In this document: positions 17,367 to 25,876 of the stretch, piece by piece
Layout: each line of letters begins with the position of its first letter
Position numbering within the stretch: position 1 is the first letter of the stretch
NCBI GenBank assembly: GCA_049604415.1
Contig: JBMYTN010000044.1
Span: 1-34,610, forward strand
Reading direction: 5' to 3'
Length of the DNA: 34,610 bases
DNA from: JBMYTN01 sp049604415
Lineage (GTDB): Bacteria; Pseudomonadota; Alphaproteobacteria; Rhodospirillales; Rhodospirillaceae
Program-made: the position numbers and the translations under genes
Notes under the pieces: generated by a model
Told to the model about the DNA's origin: nothing
What the model saw: only the letters and a program-made list of their open reading frames with translations
Database searches by the model: none

Positions 17367-18218
17367 ATGAATCTGGAAGTGCTTCACGCCCGACCTGCGG
17401 GCGATGCATTAGAAGCCAATGATAACCGTCCCCCTCTCTTGTTTGTGCATGGCGCTTTTGTCGGGGCCTGGTGCTGGGCGGAACATTTTATGGCTTGGTT
17501 TGCCAAGCGAGGCTGGCATTGCTGCGCCCTGTCCCTGCGCGGCCATGGCGAGAGTGAAGGCCGCAAAGGCCTGGACCGGTTTTCCTTGGCTGATTATGGC
17601 CAGGATGTTTTGACCGTCGCCAACAGCCTGGGCCGTCCTCCGGTCCTGGTCGGCCATTCCATGGGCGGTCCGGTCTCCTTGAAGGCGCTGGAGCTGGCCG
17701 GTGGCGGCTTCCGCCACAAGCCACTGCCAGCGGTCGGCCTGGCCTTGATGTGCTCGCCCTCGCCTTTGGGACTGGCCGGGTCGAACCTGCGCATGGCCAC
17801 CCGCTACCCCAATCTCTATTGGTCTCTGGTCCGACTCCAAACCATGGGACCTCAGGCGGCCTCGCCCAATGTCCTGGTCAAAGCCATGTTCGCCAATCCG
17901 CCCGATCCCAAAACCTTGGGGCGGTATTATGGCCAGCTGCAGGCGGAATCGAGCCGCGCCGCGATGGATCTGAGTGGTTTTGGTCTGCCCCGCCCGACAT
18001 TGCCCGCCGGGTTCCCGATCCATGTCATGGGCACCTCCGTCGACCCCTTTGTCGCTGAAGAAGAGACCAAATTAAGCGCTCAACTGCTGAAAGGCAGTCA
18101 TGAGACATTGGATGATATCGGACATGCGGTTATGCTGGACGGTGGATGGGAACGGGCTGCGACCAGTCTTCAAAACTGGTTGATCCAGCAGGAATTTGCC
18201 CCTGCGGCAGTGGCGTAA
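17367..18218 (+). CDS. Alpha/beta hydrolase
   Basis: A 283-residue soluble hydrolase of the alpha/beta fold. The oxyanion-loop motif FVHGAFVGAWCW, the GHGES turn after strand 4 (LSLRGHGES), and the nucleophile elbow GHSMGG are present; a late Asp (SVDPFV region) and His (DDIGHAVML) complete the expected triad. Reaction and substrate are unknown; lipase, esterase or lysophospholipase activity would all fit. The ATG at 17367 is preferred over an upstream TTG (17334), although no strong ribosome-binding site is seen at either. It stands alone between a divergent RND operon and the GGDEF-EAL gene 174 bases downstream. Confidence 0.88.
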   Translation: MNLEVLHARPAGDALEANDNRPPLLFVHGAFVGAWCWAEHFMAWFAKRGWHCCALSLRGHGESEGRKGLDRFSLADYGQDVLTVANSLGRPPVLVGHSMGGPVSLKALELAGGGFRHKPLPAVGLALMCSPSPLGLAGSNLRMATRYPNLYWSLVRLQTMGPQAASPNVLVKAMFANPPDPKTLGRYYGQLQAESSRAAMDLSGFGLPRPTLPAGFPIHVMGTSVDPFVAEEETKLSAQLLKGSHETLDDIGHAVMLDGGWERAATSLQNWLIQQEFAPAAVA

Positions 18219-18392
18219 AGGCGGGGGAAACCCCATACCTATCCAGGGTCCGGGCTTGAAACCCCTGACAGCGGGCTTTATCCATAACCCTATAGTGGTT
18301 GTGAATGGTTTTGCCTCCCCTTTTCGGCGAGCATCGCCAGACCGTGTCGCTGCCATACCGTGTATCGAATTGTGTAAAGGATTCTGCTGATC

Positions 18393-20549
18393 GTGGCTCC
18401 GCCGTCAGACAGCCCATCGGAGGTTCTCCCTGGTCCCTCAAACCATGAGGCGGACAGCGCTCTTGCTATGTCTGAACAGATCCCGACCACCGACCCGCTG
18501 CATCTGATTTTGCAAGGCATGCCCGACGGCCTGGTCGTGGTCTCGGACGGCACCATCATTTATGCCAACCCGGCTTTTTGCCTGCTGGTCGACCGAGATG
18601 CGGGCGATCTGATTGGCAAGAAACTCTCTGCCCTGCTCGCCCCGGCCTATCGTGCGGCCTGCGACAAGAATCTGGCGGTGCGGGAAAACGGCTTTGAGAT
18701 GACCTGCCGCATGATCATTGGCGGCAAGGCAATCCCGGCGGTCCTGCATGGCAACACCAATTCCGCCGCCGCAGGCAGCGACGAAGGCGCCAAAGCCCCT
18801 GCCCTGCCCAGTGTTGTGGTTGGCGCCGACAGCCCGTCAGAGCCGATCATCGGCATCATCACTGTCCAAGGCATTGAGGCCGAGGGCATCATGCCGCTTC
18901 AAGACCGGCTGCGCGATGTCCTTGAGCAGTTGCCCGTCGCGGTGCTGATCACCGACACCCAGGGCGTCATCGAATATGTGAACCCGTTTTTCACCGATCT
19001 GATGGGCTACCGGGCCGAAGACATTATGGGCCAGACCCCCCGGATGCTGAAATCCGGCAAGATCGAACCCAAAACCTATGCCGGGCTGTGGACCAATCTG
19101 CGCCTGGGCCGACAATGGTCGGGCGAGTTACGCAACCGGCGTCAGGATGGCTCCTTGATCTGGCAGCGGGCAATGTTGTCTCCCCTGCGCGACCAGCAAG
19201 GCACGGTGACCCATTATCTGGCGATCTATGAGGACATCTCGCGGCAAAAAGAGGTCGAGGGCAAAGTCTGGCGTCAGGCCAATTATGACAGCCTGACCGA
19301 CCTGCCCAACCGGATCCTGTTACAGGACCGCCTGGCCCAGGCCGTCGCCGTGGCCAAACGCCACAACACCTCGGTCGCGGTGCTGTTTATCGATCTGGAC
19401 CACTTCAAAAACGTCAATGACAGCTATGGCCATTCAATCGGCGACAAGCTGCTGCGCAAAGCCGCCGAGCGGATCCTGGCCTGTATCCGGGAAACCGACA
19501 CCCTGTCCCGGCTGGGCGGCGATGAATTCGTCGTGCTGCTGGTCCATGAGGGCAATGAGCGCGACGACGCCACCGTGGCCGACCGGATCCTCAAGGCCCT
19601 GCGCGCCCCCTTCTCCATTGAAGGCCGGGACATCCGGATCGGCGCGTCCATGGGCATCACGGTCTATCCGGAGGACGCCACCGATCCAGAAGATCTGATC
19701 CGCAATGCGGACACGGCGATGTATCAGGCCAAGACCCATGGCCGGAACGCCTTCACCTTCTTCACCAAGGAGCTGGACCAAACCATCCAGGCCCAAATCC
19801 AGTTGGAAGGCGAATTGCGCCAGGCGGTCGCCGAGATGAATCTGGCGGTCTATTACCAGCCCTTTGTCGACAGCCGGGCCCTGACCATTATGGGCGCCGA
19901 GGCCCTGATCCGCTGGCCGAACCAGAACCGAGGCTTTGTGCCGCCATCAAAGTTCATTCCCATCGCCGAAGAGCTGGGCCTGATCGATGAAATCGGCAGC
20001 TGGGTGTTGTTTGCCGCCTGCAGCCAAGCCAAGATCTGGCAGGACAAGCTGCATCCGCGCTTCCGGATTGCGGTGAATTGCTCGGGCCGCCAGATCCTGC
20101 AGAAGGGCTTCCCTGACCAGGTCCGCGAGGTGTTGACCGGGTCGGGCCTGCCGGGCGAGTTGCTGGAGCTGGAAATCTCCGAGTCCGTCCTGATGCGCGA
20201 TTCTGACGCCATGGGCCCCAATTTACGGGCGCTGGCGGATCTGGGCGTGCGGCTGGCGGTGGATAATTTTGGCACCAGCCATGCCTCGATCAAACATCTC
20301 CGCGACCATCCGTTTACGATCTTGAAACTGGACCGCAGTTGCGTCAGCGACGTGCTGCACCGGGCCGAAGACGCGCTGTTGGTGGAAACCGCCATCACCA
20401 TGGCCCGGCGTATGGGCCTGTCCGTGGTTGCCGAAGGGGTGGAGTCCGAGGACCAACTGTCCTTCCTGCAGGAACATTATTGCGATGTGATCCAGGGCTA
20501 TTTGTTCGGTCAGCCGCTGCCGCCCGACGAGTTCATGCGGATGCTGTGA
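18393..20549 (+). CDS. PAS-PAS-GGDEF-EAL c-di-GMP turnover protein
   Basis: A 718-residue cytoplasmic protein. Two PAS domains (about 35-105 and 165-285, the second ending in YEDISRQKEVEG) precede a GGDEF domain with an intact active loop GGDEF (375-379) and I-site RETD (366-369), then an EAL domain with GAEALIRW (Glu503). In the EAL domain NCS, ELEISES, LKLDRS and AEGVE are present, but the metal-binding DDFGTG loop reads DNFGTS (Asp624-Asn625), so phosphodiesterase activity may be weakened while cyclase activity is expected. The GTG start has AAAGGA 11 bases before it; an ATG at 18468 is less well spaced. Its stop codon overlaps the next start (TGATG). Confidence 0.92.
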   Translation: MAPPSDSPSEVLPGPSNHEADSALAMSEQIPTTDPLHLILQGMPDGLVVVSDGTIIYANPAFCLLVDRDAGDLIGKKLSALLAPAYRAACDKNLAVRENGFEMTCRMIIGGKAIPAVLHGNTNSAAAGSDEGAKAPALPSVVVGADSPSEPIIGIITVQGIEAEGIMPLQDRLRDVLEQLPVAVLITDTQGVIEYVNPFFTDLMGYRAEDIMGQTPRMLKSGKIEPKTYAGLWTNLRLGRQWSGELRNRRQDGSLIWQRAMLSPLRDQQGTVTHYLAIYEDISRQKEVEGKVWRQANYDSLTDLPNRILLQDRLAQAVAVAKRHNTSVAVLFIDLDHFKNVNDSYGHSIGDKLLRKAAERILACIRETDTLSRLGGDEFVVLLVHEGNERDDATVADRILKALRAPFSIEGRDIRIGASMGITVYPEDATDPEDLIRNADTAMYQAKTHGRNAFTFFTKELDQTIQAQIQLEGELRQAVAEMNLAVYYQPFVDSRALTIMGAEALIRWPNQNRGFVPPSKFIPIAEELGLIDEIGSWVLFAACSQAKIWQDKLHPRFRIAVNCSGRQILQKGFPDQVREVLTGSGLPGELLELEISESVLMRDSDAMGPNLRALADLGVRLAVDNFGTSHASIKHLRDHPFTILKLDRSCVSDVLHRAEDALLVETAITMARRMGLSVVAEGVESEDQLSFLQEHYCDVIQGYLFGQPLPPDEFMRML

Positions 20550-20926
20550 TGGCAGTGCGGCAGACCTGGACACTTGGCGTTCTTGCCTTTGTGCTGTCGG
20601 GCTGTGTGCACACAACACCGCCAAGCACCCTATCCAAGCCCGATCCATTCCCCCCAACCACCATTGAGAACTCAGATCCGTTAGAGCAATTTGGCTATGT
20701 TCGTCATGCCGCCATTGCCGGACACAACCGTCGGCATTTGCCCGATGCGACACCGCGTCAATGCGCCCGCGCCTGCTTGACCGAGACCAGCTTCGTCTGC
20801 AAGTCTTTCGACTATTACGCGACCAGTTTTGCCTGCGACCTATCCGATAAAACCGCAGACTCGGTTGGGGGATTAAAAACCAATTACCCCGCCAATCCCT
20901 ATGAACACTACTACAGACTTCAATAA
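20549..20926 (+). CDS. Small PAN/Apple-domain lipoprotein
   Basis: A 125-residue exported lipoprotein: MAVRQTWTLGVLAFVLSGC with lipobox VLSGC. After a Pro/Ser/Thr-rich linker, a single PAN-type domain follows: VRHAAIAGHN, then CARACLTETSFVCKSFDYY and FACDLSDKTA, with the four cysteines spaced as in PAN/Apple modules, which bind proteins or carbohydrates in other systems. The start ATG shares its A with the stop of the GGDEF-EAL gene, indicating translational coupling and a functional link with c-di-GMP control, perhaps at the cell surface. Binding partner unknown. The domain call rests on the cysteine pattern and the aromatic CKSFDYY core. Confidence 0.8.
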   Translation: MAVRQTWTLGVLAFVLSGCVHTTPPSTLSKPDPFPPTTIENSDPLEQFGYVRHAAIAGHNRRHLPDATPRQCARACLTETSFVCKSFDYYATSFACDLSDKTADSVGGLKTNYPANPYEHYYRLQ

Positions 20927-21099
20927 TAATGGCAGCTTTTAACCATTTGGTTTGCACTCTCCAGATCCGACAGCAGAACTAGTCTTACAACCTGATACTA
21001 TTCAGGGTTTTTCATCTTTACGGCATTTGACTGTTGAACCGCAGAACCACCAAGCGGTATCGTCATTTCGAAGAATTGTTGACCCTTTAGGACGCAGCA

Positions 21100-22863
21100 A
21101 TGGCGCCCGATGGCACGTCCCTAAAAAAAACTCCCACGGACAGCCGAACGACTGCACCGCAAGGAATAGATATGCCCGAACAGGGCGCACAGGGCTCCAA
21201 CCCGGTCTGGCGCACCGAGGCGCAGCGCAGCAAAATCTGGATCATCCTATTTGGGGCCGGAACCAGCCTGTTGGTGTTGGCCCTGGTGATTGCCTTTGGC
21301 GTGGTCGAGCGCCAGGACAATCTGGACAAAGCCCGCGACAGTCTGGAAGAGACCGCCCGCCTGTTGTCGATTTCCATGGCCAGTTCCTTAGGCCATATGG
21401 ACCATGTGCTGACCGGCCTGTCCGATGTCTACAGCACCCTGCCCGACGCAAAAAAGGAGCGTAACACGGCCTTCCTGGCGCTGATGAAGCTGCGGTTGCA
21501 AGGCTCCAATCCGGCTCGGTCGTTTTTGATCATTGGCCCCGACGGTGTGTTGCGCTATGCGACCAATCTGGACGACCCCTATAAACCGGTGAACTTGGCC
21601 GACCGGGCCTATGTCCGGGTCCATCAGGAGACCGATGCGCCCCAGGTGTTCTTGAGCGAACCGATCGCCAGCCGCCGGGATGGCCGGGACATCGCCACCG
21701 TCAGCCGGGCCATCCGCGATGAGACCGGCGCTGTCATCGGGGTCGCTGCCGCAGTCATCGCCTTGGACGAATTGGGCGACGTGATGCTGACCATGGCCAG
21801 CACACCGGTCGCCGTCCTTCCCTATGCGATGGAATTGACCGGCCCCAATGGCGAAAAATACTTGGGCCACCATGACCATGCGGGATTGGATCATCACCAT
21901 TCCATGGAGGTCACCGAACGTCCGGTCCAGGGCTGGCCCCTGACCATCGCGCTGCACACCCACACCCATGATGTGCTGTCCGATTGGTTCCGACAGTTTT
22001 TGATCTTTTCCATGCTCGCCTTGGCGCTCTGCAGTGTGGTCGCCGTCCTGACCTGGCGCATTGTCTCAATCATGGGGCGGTTGGAGCTGACGGTGTCCTC
22101 TTTGGATGCAGCGAAGCAAGAGGCGGAGACCGCCAACCAGGCCAAGTCCTCCTTCCTGGCCAAGATGAGCCACGAGCTGCGCACACCGCTAAACGCGATC
22201 ATCGGCTTTTCCGACGCCCTGTTGAACACCAAGCTGGGCCAAAACTGCGATGACATCACCCGGTCCTATATCTCGGACATCCATGGCTCCGGGCATCATT
22301 TGCTGCGCCTAATTGATGATGTGCTCGACCTGTCCAAGGTCGAAGCCGACCATCTGGAGCTCTATCCGAACTGGGTCAACGCCCGGGATATCAGTGCGGA
22401 TTGCCTGCGCACCGTGCGTCCGCAAGCCGATCACAAAAATGTCCTGCTCGATTTCGACGGCCCGCCGCCCCGCGCTGGCCCGCTGGTCTATGTCGATGAA
22501 CGCCGCCTGCGCCAAGTGCTGCTGAACCTGCTGTCCAATGCGATCAAATATACCCCGGAGGACGGGCTGGTCACGGTGAGCATCCGCTCCAACCCGAACC
22601 AGATCTCGGTGCGCGACACTGGCATTGGCATGGATCCGGAGCAAATCAAACTGGCGCTGAAACCCTTTGGCCGCATCAAGGACAGCTTCACCACCGGCAC
22701 CGAGGGCACCGGCCTCGGCTTGCCGATCTCCAGCCAGTTGACCGAAGCCATGGGCGGCCAGTTCATTGTCGAGAGCACGCCGGGGGAAGGCACCACCATC
22801 ACCCTCGATTTCGGCCGCCCCGGCGACAAGGCGGACAAAAGCGCTGCGGTGATCCTGTCCTGA
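21100..22863 (+). CDS. Membrane sensor histidine kinase with Cache-type periplasmic domain
   Basis: A 587-residue inner-membrane kinase. TM1 is about residues 46-68 and TM2 about 300-322, enclosing a Cache-like sensor domain of about 230 residues (FLIIGPDGVLRYAT, ADRAYVRVHQETD, FLSEPIASRRDGR). Its C-terminal part holds two histidine clusters: residues 257-267 (HHDHAGLDHHH) and HTHTHD at 286-291. Inside the cell, a short coiled coil leads to MSHELRTPLN (phospho-acceptor His358), then NLLSNAIKYTP, DTGIGM and GTGLGLPI of the ATPase domain. There is no receiver domain and no adjacent response regulator. ATG at 21100 (AGGA eight bases upstream) or at 21172 (AAGGAA six bases upstream) could be the true start. 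Confidence 0.92.
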   Translation: MAPDGTSLKKTPTDSRTTAPQGIDMPEQGAQGSNPVWRTEAQRSKIWIILFGAGTSLLVLALVIAFGVVERQDNLDKARDSLEETARLLSISMASSLGHMDHVLTGLSDVYSTLPDAKKERNTAFLALMKLRLQGSNPARSFLIIGPDGVLRYATNLDDPYKPVNLADRAYVRVHQETDAPQVFLSEPIASRRDGRDIATVSRAIRDETGAVIGVAAAVIALDELGDVMLTMASTPVAVLPYAMELTGPNGEKYLGHHDHAGLDHHHSMEVTERPVQGWPLTIALHTHTHDVLSDWFRQFLIFSMLALALCSVVAVLTWRIVSIMGRLELTVSSLDAAKQEAETANQAKSSFLAKMSHELRTPLNAIIGFSDALLNTKLGQNCDDITRSYISDIHGSGHHLLRLIDDVLDLSKVEADHLELYPNWVNARDISADCLRTVRPQADHKNVLLDFDGPPPRAGPLVYVDERRLRQVLLNLLSNAIKYTPEDGLVTVSIRSNPNQISVRDTGIGMDPEQIKLALKPFGRIKDSFTTGTEGTGLGLPISSQLTEAMGGQFIVESTPGEGTTITLDFGRPGDKADKSAAVILS

Positions 22864-22903
22864 TAATTCCGGAAACCTGCTCTTAGAGCCTCACACCAAA
22901 AGA

Positions 22904-22933
22904 AAGGCCCTGATCCATCCGGATCAGGGCCTT
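22904..22933 (-). terminator. Intrinsic terminator after lpd
   Basis: A perfect 13-pair stem, AAGGCCCTGATCC (22904-22916) and GGATCAGGGCCTT (22921-22933), with a 4-base loop. On the minus strand it is followed by TTTCTTTTGG, giving a good terminator 26 bases past the lpd stop. It also lies in the gap of the convergent kinase gene, where the plus strand lacks a T-run, so it acts mainly for the TCA cluster. Confidence 0.85.
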
Positions 22934-22958
22934 AAACCGTTTGAGTGGCCGCAAAGTC

Positions 22959-24350
22959 TTACATGTGGATCGCCATGTTCTCCACATTGAGCGCGGCTTC
23001 TTTGACCGCCTCGCCCATTTGCGGGTGGGCGTGACAGGTTCGGGCGATGTCCTCAGCCGCCGCGCCGAACTCCATCCCCAGCACCACTTCCATGATCAGG
23101 TCGCCCGCAATGGGGCCGATCATGTGGCAGCCAATCACTTTGTCGGTCTTGGCATCGGCCAGGATTTTCACAAAGCCATCGGTGTCCGCATTGGTCACGG
23201 CCCGGGAGTTGGCGGTGAAGGGGAACTTGCCTGCCTTATAGGCGACGCCTTCGGCCTTCAGCTCTTCCTCGGTTTTGCCGACACCGGCCACTTCCGGCCA
23301 AGTGTACACAACACCCGGAATGGCGTCGTAATTGATGTGACCGCTTTCACCGGCCAGGATTTCGGCCAGAACCGCGCCTTCATCCTCAGCCTTGTGGGCC
23401 AGCATCAGCCCGCCGATCACATCGCCAATGGCGTAGATGCCATCCACATTGGTTTTGAAATGGGCGTCGGCCTTGACAAAGCGGCCATCCATTTCCACAC
23501 CGGCTTCTTCCAGGCCCAGACCCTCGGTGTAGGGACGACGGCCAATGGAGACCAGGACGATTTCCGCATCCATGTCTTCGGCATCGCCACCCGCTGCGGG
23601 CTCCAGGCTCAGCTTGACCTTAGACTTGGTCGCCTTGGCCCCGGTGACTTTGGTTGCCAGCTTGAAGTTCAGGCCCTGCTTTTCCAGGATCCGCTTCATT
23701 TGCTTGGAGACTTCGCCATCCATGGTCGGCAGGACCTTGTCGAGATATTCGACCACGGTGACGTCAGCGCCCAGACGCCGCCAGACCGAGCCCAGCTCCA
23801 GACCAATCACCCCGGCACCGATCACCACCATGGATTTTGGCACCTTGGCCAGATCCAGGGCACCGGTGGAGGAGACGATACGCTCCTCATCGATCTCCAC
23901 GCCCGGCAGCGGGGTGGTTTCAGAGCCGGTGGCGATGACGATGTTCTTGGTTTCCAGAACCTGCTCACCGTCGGCGGTTTCCGCCACCACCTTGCCCGGG
24001 GCGGCGATTTTGCCCTTGCCGATGACGTAATCGACCTTGTTCTTTTTGAACAGGAACTCGATGCCGCCGGTCAGCTTGGTGACGACCTTGTTCTTGCGAT
24101 CGAGCATGGTGTCCAGATCCAGGCCGAGCTTGCCGACCTTGATGCCATGATCGGCAAAATGCTTGTTGGCCTCTTCATAAAAGTGGGAGGACTGCAACAG
24201 CGCCTTGGACGGGATACAGCCCACATTCAAACAGGTGCCGCCCAGAGAGCCGCGCATCTCCACACAGGCCACCTTCAGGCCCAACTGGGCTGCCTTGATC
24301 GCGCAGACATAACCGCCCGGACCGCCGCCAATCACCACTACGTCATACAT
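22959..24350 (-). CDS. lpdA: Dihydrolipoyl dehydrogenase (E3)
   Basis: A 463-residue FAD flavoprotein that reoxidises the lipoyl group of the 2-oxoglutarate (and possibly other) dehydrogenase complex, passing electrons to NAD. The FAD motif VVVIGGGPGGY starts the protein, the redox disulfide is CLNVGC (Cys40, Cys45), the NAD motif is VVIGAGVIGLELG, the second FAD segment is IYAIGDVIGG, and the C-terminal HAHPQMGE holds the catalytic His-Glu. All key residues are present and the length is normal. It is last in the TCA cluster, 164 bases after sucB, across a hairpin-bearing spacer, and is followed by a strong terminator. The location beside sucAB suggests it serves the 2-oxoglutarate complex. 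Confidence 0.97.
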   Translation of the reverse strand: MYDVVVIGGGPGGYVCAIKAAQLGLKVACVEMRGSLGGTCLNVGCIPSKALLQSSHFYEEANKHFADHGIKVGKLGLDLDTMLDRKNKVVTKLTGGIEFLFKKNKVDYVIGKGKIAAPGKVVAETADGEQVLETKNIVIATGSETTPLPGVEIDEERIVSSTGALDLAKVPKSMVVIGAGVIGLELGSVWRRLGADVTVVEYLDKVLPTMDGEVSKQMKRILEKQGLNFKLATKVTGAKATKSKVKLSLEPAAGGDAEDMDAEIVLVSIGRRPYTEGLGLEEAGVEMDGRFVKADAHFKTNVDGIYAIGDVIGGLMLAHKAEDEGAVLAEILAGESGHINYDAIPGVVYTWPEVAGVGKTEEELKAEGVAYKAGKFPFTANSRAVTNADTDGFVKILADAKTDKVIGCHMIGPIAGDLIMEVVLGMEFGAAAEDIARTCHAHPQMGEAVKEAALNVENMAIHM

Positions 24351-24449
24351 GGCTCGCTCGCCCCTATCCTTGTCTTGTTCCGAAACGCATCCTGATGGGG
24401 GTTCCCCTTGCCCGGCTCACGAAACCGCCGGGGGATGCGGTTGCCCTGC

Positions 24450-24506
24450 CCGAGGCCGATCCTCCCAGCCCCGCACCACAGTGCGGGCGGGAGGACCCAG
24501 TCTCGG
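24450..24506 (-). repeat. Long hairpin in the sucB-lpd spacer
   Basis: Nested complementary arms: CCGAG/CTCGG (24450-24454 with 24502-24506), CCTCCC/GGGAGG (24461-24466 with 24489-24494) and CCCGCAC/GTGCGGG (24470-24476 with 24481-24487) around a CACA loop. It starts just downstream of the sucB stop and has no following T-run on the minus strand, so it looks like an mRNA-stability or processing element rather than a terminator. Confidence 0.7.
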
Positions 24507-24514
24507 AGCGCGGA

Positions 24515-25768
24515 TTACATGTTCAGCATGATCCGGGCCGGATCTTCGATGCATTCTTTGACCCGGACCAGGAAGGTCACCGCTTCCTTGCCGTCAATGA
24601 TCCGGTGGTCATAGCTGAGCGCCAGATACATCATCGGGCGGGCCTGGATCGAGCCATCGGGCATCACCATCGGACGCATCATGGTCTTGTGCATGCCCAG
24701 GATCGCCACTTGCGGCGGGTTCAGGATCGGGGTCGACATCATGGAGCCGAACACACCGCCATTGGAGACGGTGAAGGTGCCGCCTTGCATGTCGGCCATG
24801 GTCATCTTGCCGTCGCGAGCGGCCTTACCGTAATCGGCAATGGCGCCTTCGACATCGGCAAAGCTCTTGGTGTCGCAATCGCGGACCACCGGCACCACCA
24901 GACCCTGCGGGCCGCCGACGGCAACACCGATGTCATAGTAGTTTTTGTAGATGATGTTCTCGCCGGAGATCTCGGCATTGACCGCCGGGATTTCCTGCAG
25001 GCCGGTCACGGCGGCCTTCACGAAGAAGGACATGAAGCCCAGCTTGATGCCGTGCTTTTTCTCAAAGCCATCCTTCATCTGACCGCGCAGGGCCAGCAGG
25101 TTGGTCATGTCGCATTCATTGAAGGTGGTCAGGATCGCCGCCGTGTTCTGGGCTTCCTTCAGACGGGTGGCCACGCTCTTGCGCAGCCGGGTCATTTTCA
25201 CCTTTTCTTCCCGGTCGGTGGCATCACGGCCCGGGCCAGACAGGGTCGGAGCCGCAGACACCGCCGCCCCACCACCGGCAGAGCCACCATAGAGATGACG
25301 CAGCACGTCTTCTTTGGTCAGGCGGCCATCCTTGCCGCTGGCGGCAATCTTGGTCGGGTTCAGCTTGTTGTCATCGATCAGCTTCTTGACCGCCGGGGAC
25401 AAGGGCGCATCCGCCGCTGCCGGTTTGGCCGGAGCCGGAGCCGGGGCAGCCGCCGGAGCGGGCGCGGCTTTCGGCTCTTCAGCCTTCGGCGCCGGGGTGG
25501 CCGGAGCTGCTGCCGGGGCGTCACCGGCTTCGCCTTCGGCGATCAGAGCCAGGACCGCGTCGACTTCAACTTCGGCACCATCTTCGGCAACGATATCGGT
25601 CAGCTTGCCCGCGACCGGAGACGGCACTTCGACCGTGACCTTATCGGTCTCCAACTCAACAATCGGCTCGTCAACGGCGACGGCCTCACCGACTTTCTTA
25701 AACCACTTGGCAACCGTTGCCTCGCTGACGGACTCGCCCAACTGGGGCACTTTGATTTCCGTGGCCAT
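24515..25768 (-). CDS. sucB: 2-Oxoglutarate dehydrogenase E2, dihydrolipoyl succinyltransferase
   Basis: A 417-residue core subunit that transfers the succinyl group to CoA. A single lipoyl domain (residues 1-80) carries the lipoylated Lys43 in ETDKV. An Ala/Pro-rich flexible linker follows (about 85-125), then the peripheral subunit-binding domain (LSPAVKKLIDD ... GRLTKEDVLRHL), and the catalytic domain ending in SYDHRIIDG with the active-site His and Asp. The ATG at 25768 is used because GGAGGA sits five bases upstream; a reading six codons longer would overlap that site. It lies 108 bases after sucA, behind a terminator-like hairpin. Confidence 0.97.
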   Translation of the reverse strand: MATEIKVPQLGESVSEATVAKWFKKVGEAVAVDEPIVELETDKVTVEVPSPVAGKLTDIVAEDGAEVEVDAVLALIAEGEAGDAPAAAPATPAPKAEEPKAAPAPAAAPAPAPAKPAAADAPLSPAVKKLIDDNKLNPTKIAASGKDGRLTKEDVLRHLYGGSAGGGAAVSAAPTLSGPGRDATDREEKVKMTRLRKSVATRLKEAQNTAAILTTFNECDMTNLLALRGQMKDGFEKKHGIKLGFMSFFVKAAVTGLQEIPAVNAEISGENIIYKNYYDIGVAVGGPQGLVVPVVRDCDTKSFADVEGAIADYGKAARDGKMTMADMQGGTFTVSNGGVFGSMMSTPILNPPQVAILGMHKTMMRPMVMPDGSIQARPMMYLALSYDHRIIDGKEAVTFLVRVKECIEDPARIMLNM

Positions 25769-25833
25769 GGATTCCTCCCCCGACACTTTCTGTTCTTGCT
25801 GCGCGCCGCATCAGTCCCCTGCGGCACGGCCTG

Positions 25834-25868
25834 AAAAAGGGCCCGGCACCACCGATCGCGGCGCCGGG
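25834..25868 (-). terminator. Intrinsic-terminator-like hairpin between sucA and sucB
   Basis: On the minus strand, eight bases after the sucA stop, an 11-pair G/C-rich stem (left arm 25868-25858, right arm 25852-25842, two G-T pairs, loop GATCG) is followed by CCC and then TTTTT (25838-25834). This is the layout of an intrinsic terminator, inside what is usually a single sucAB transcript. It may attenuate rather than stop transcription because sucB must still be made. Confidence 0.65.
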
Positions 25869-25876
25869 TGCGATTC

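Noticed and set aside
22941..24395. Plus-strand frame opposite lpd
   Set aside because: Antisense shadow; lpd is complete with all active-site residues.
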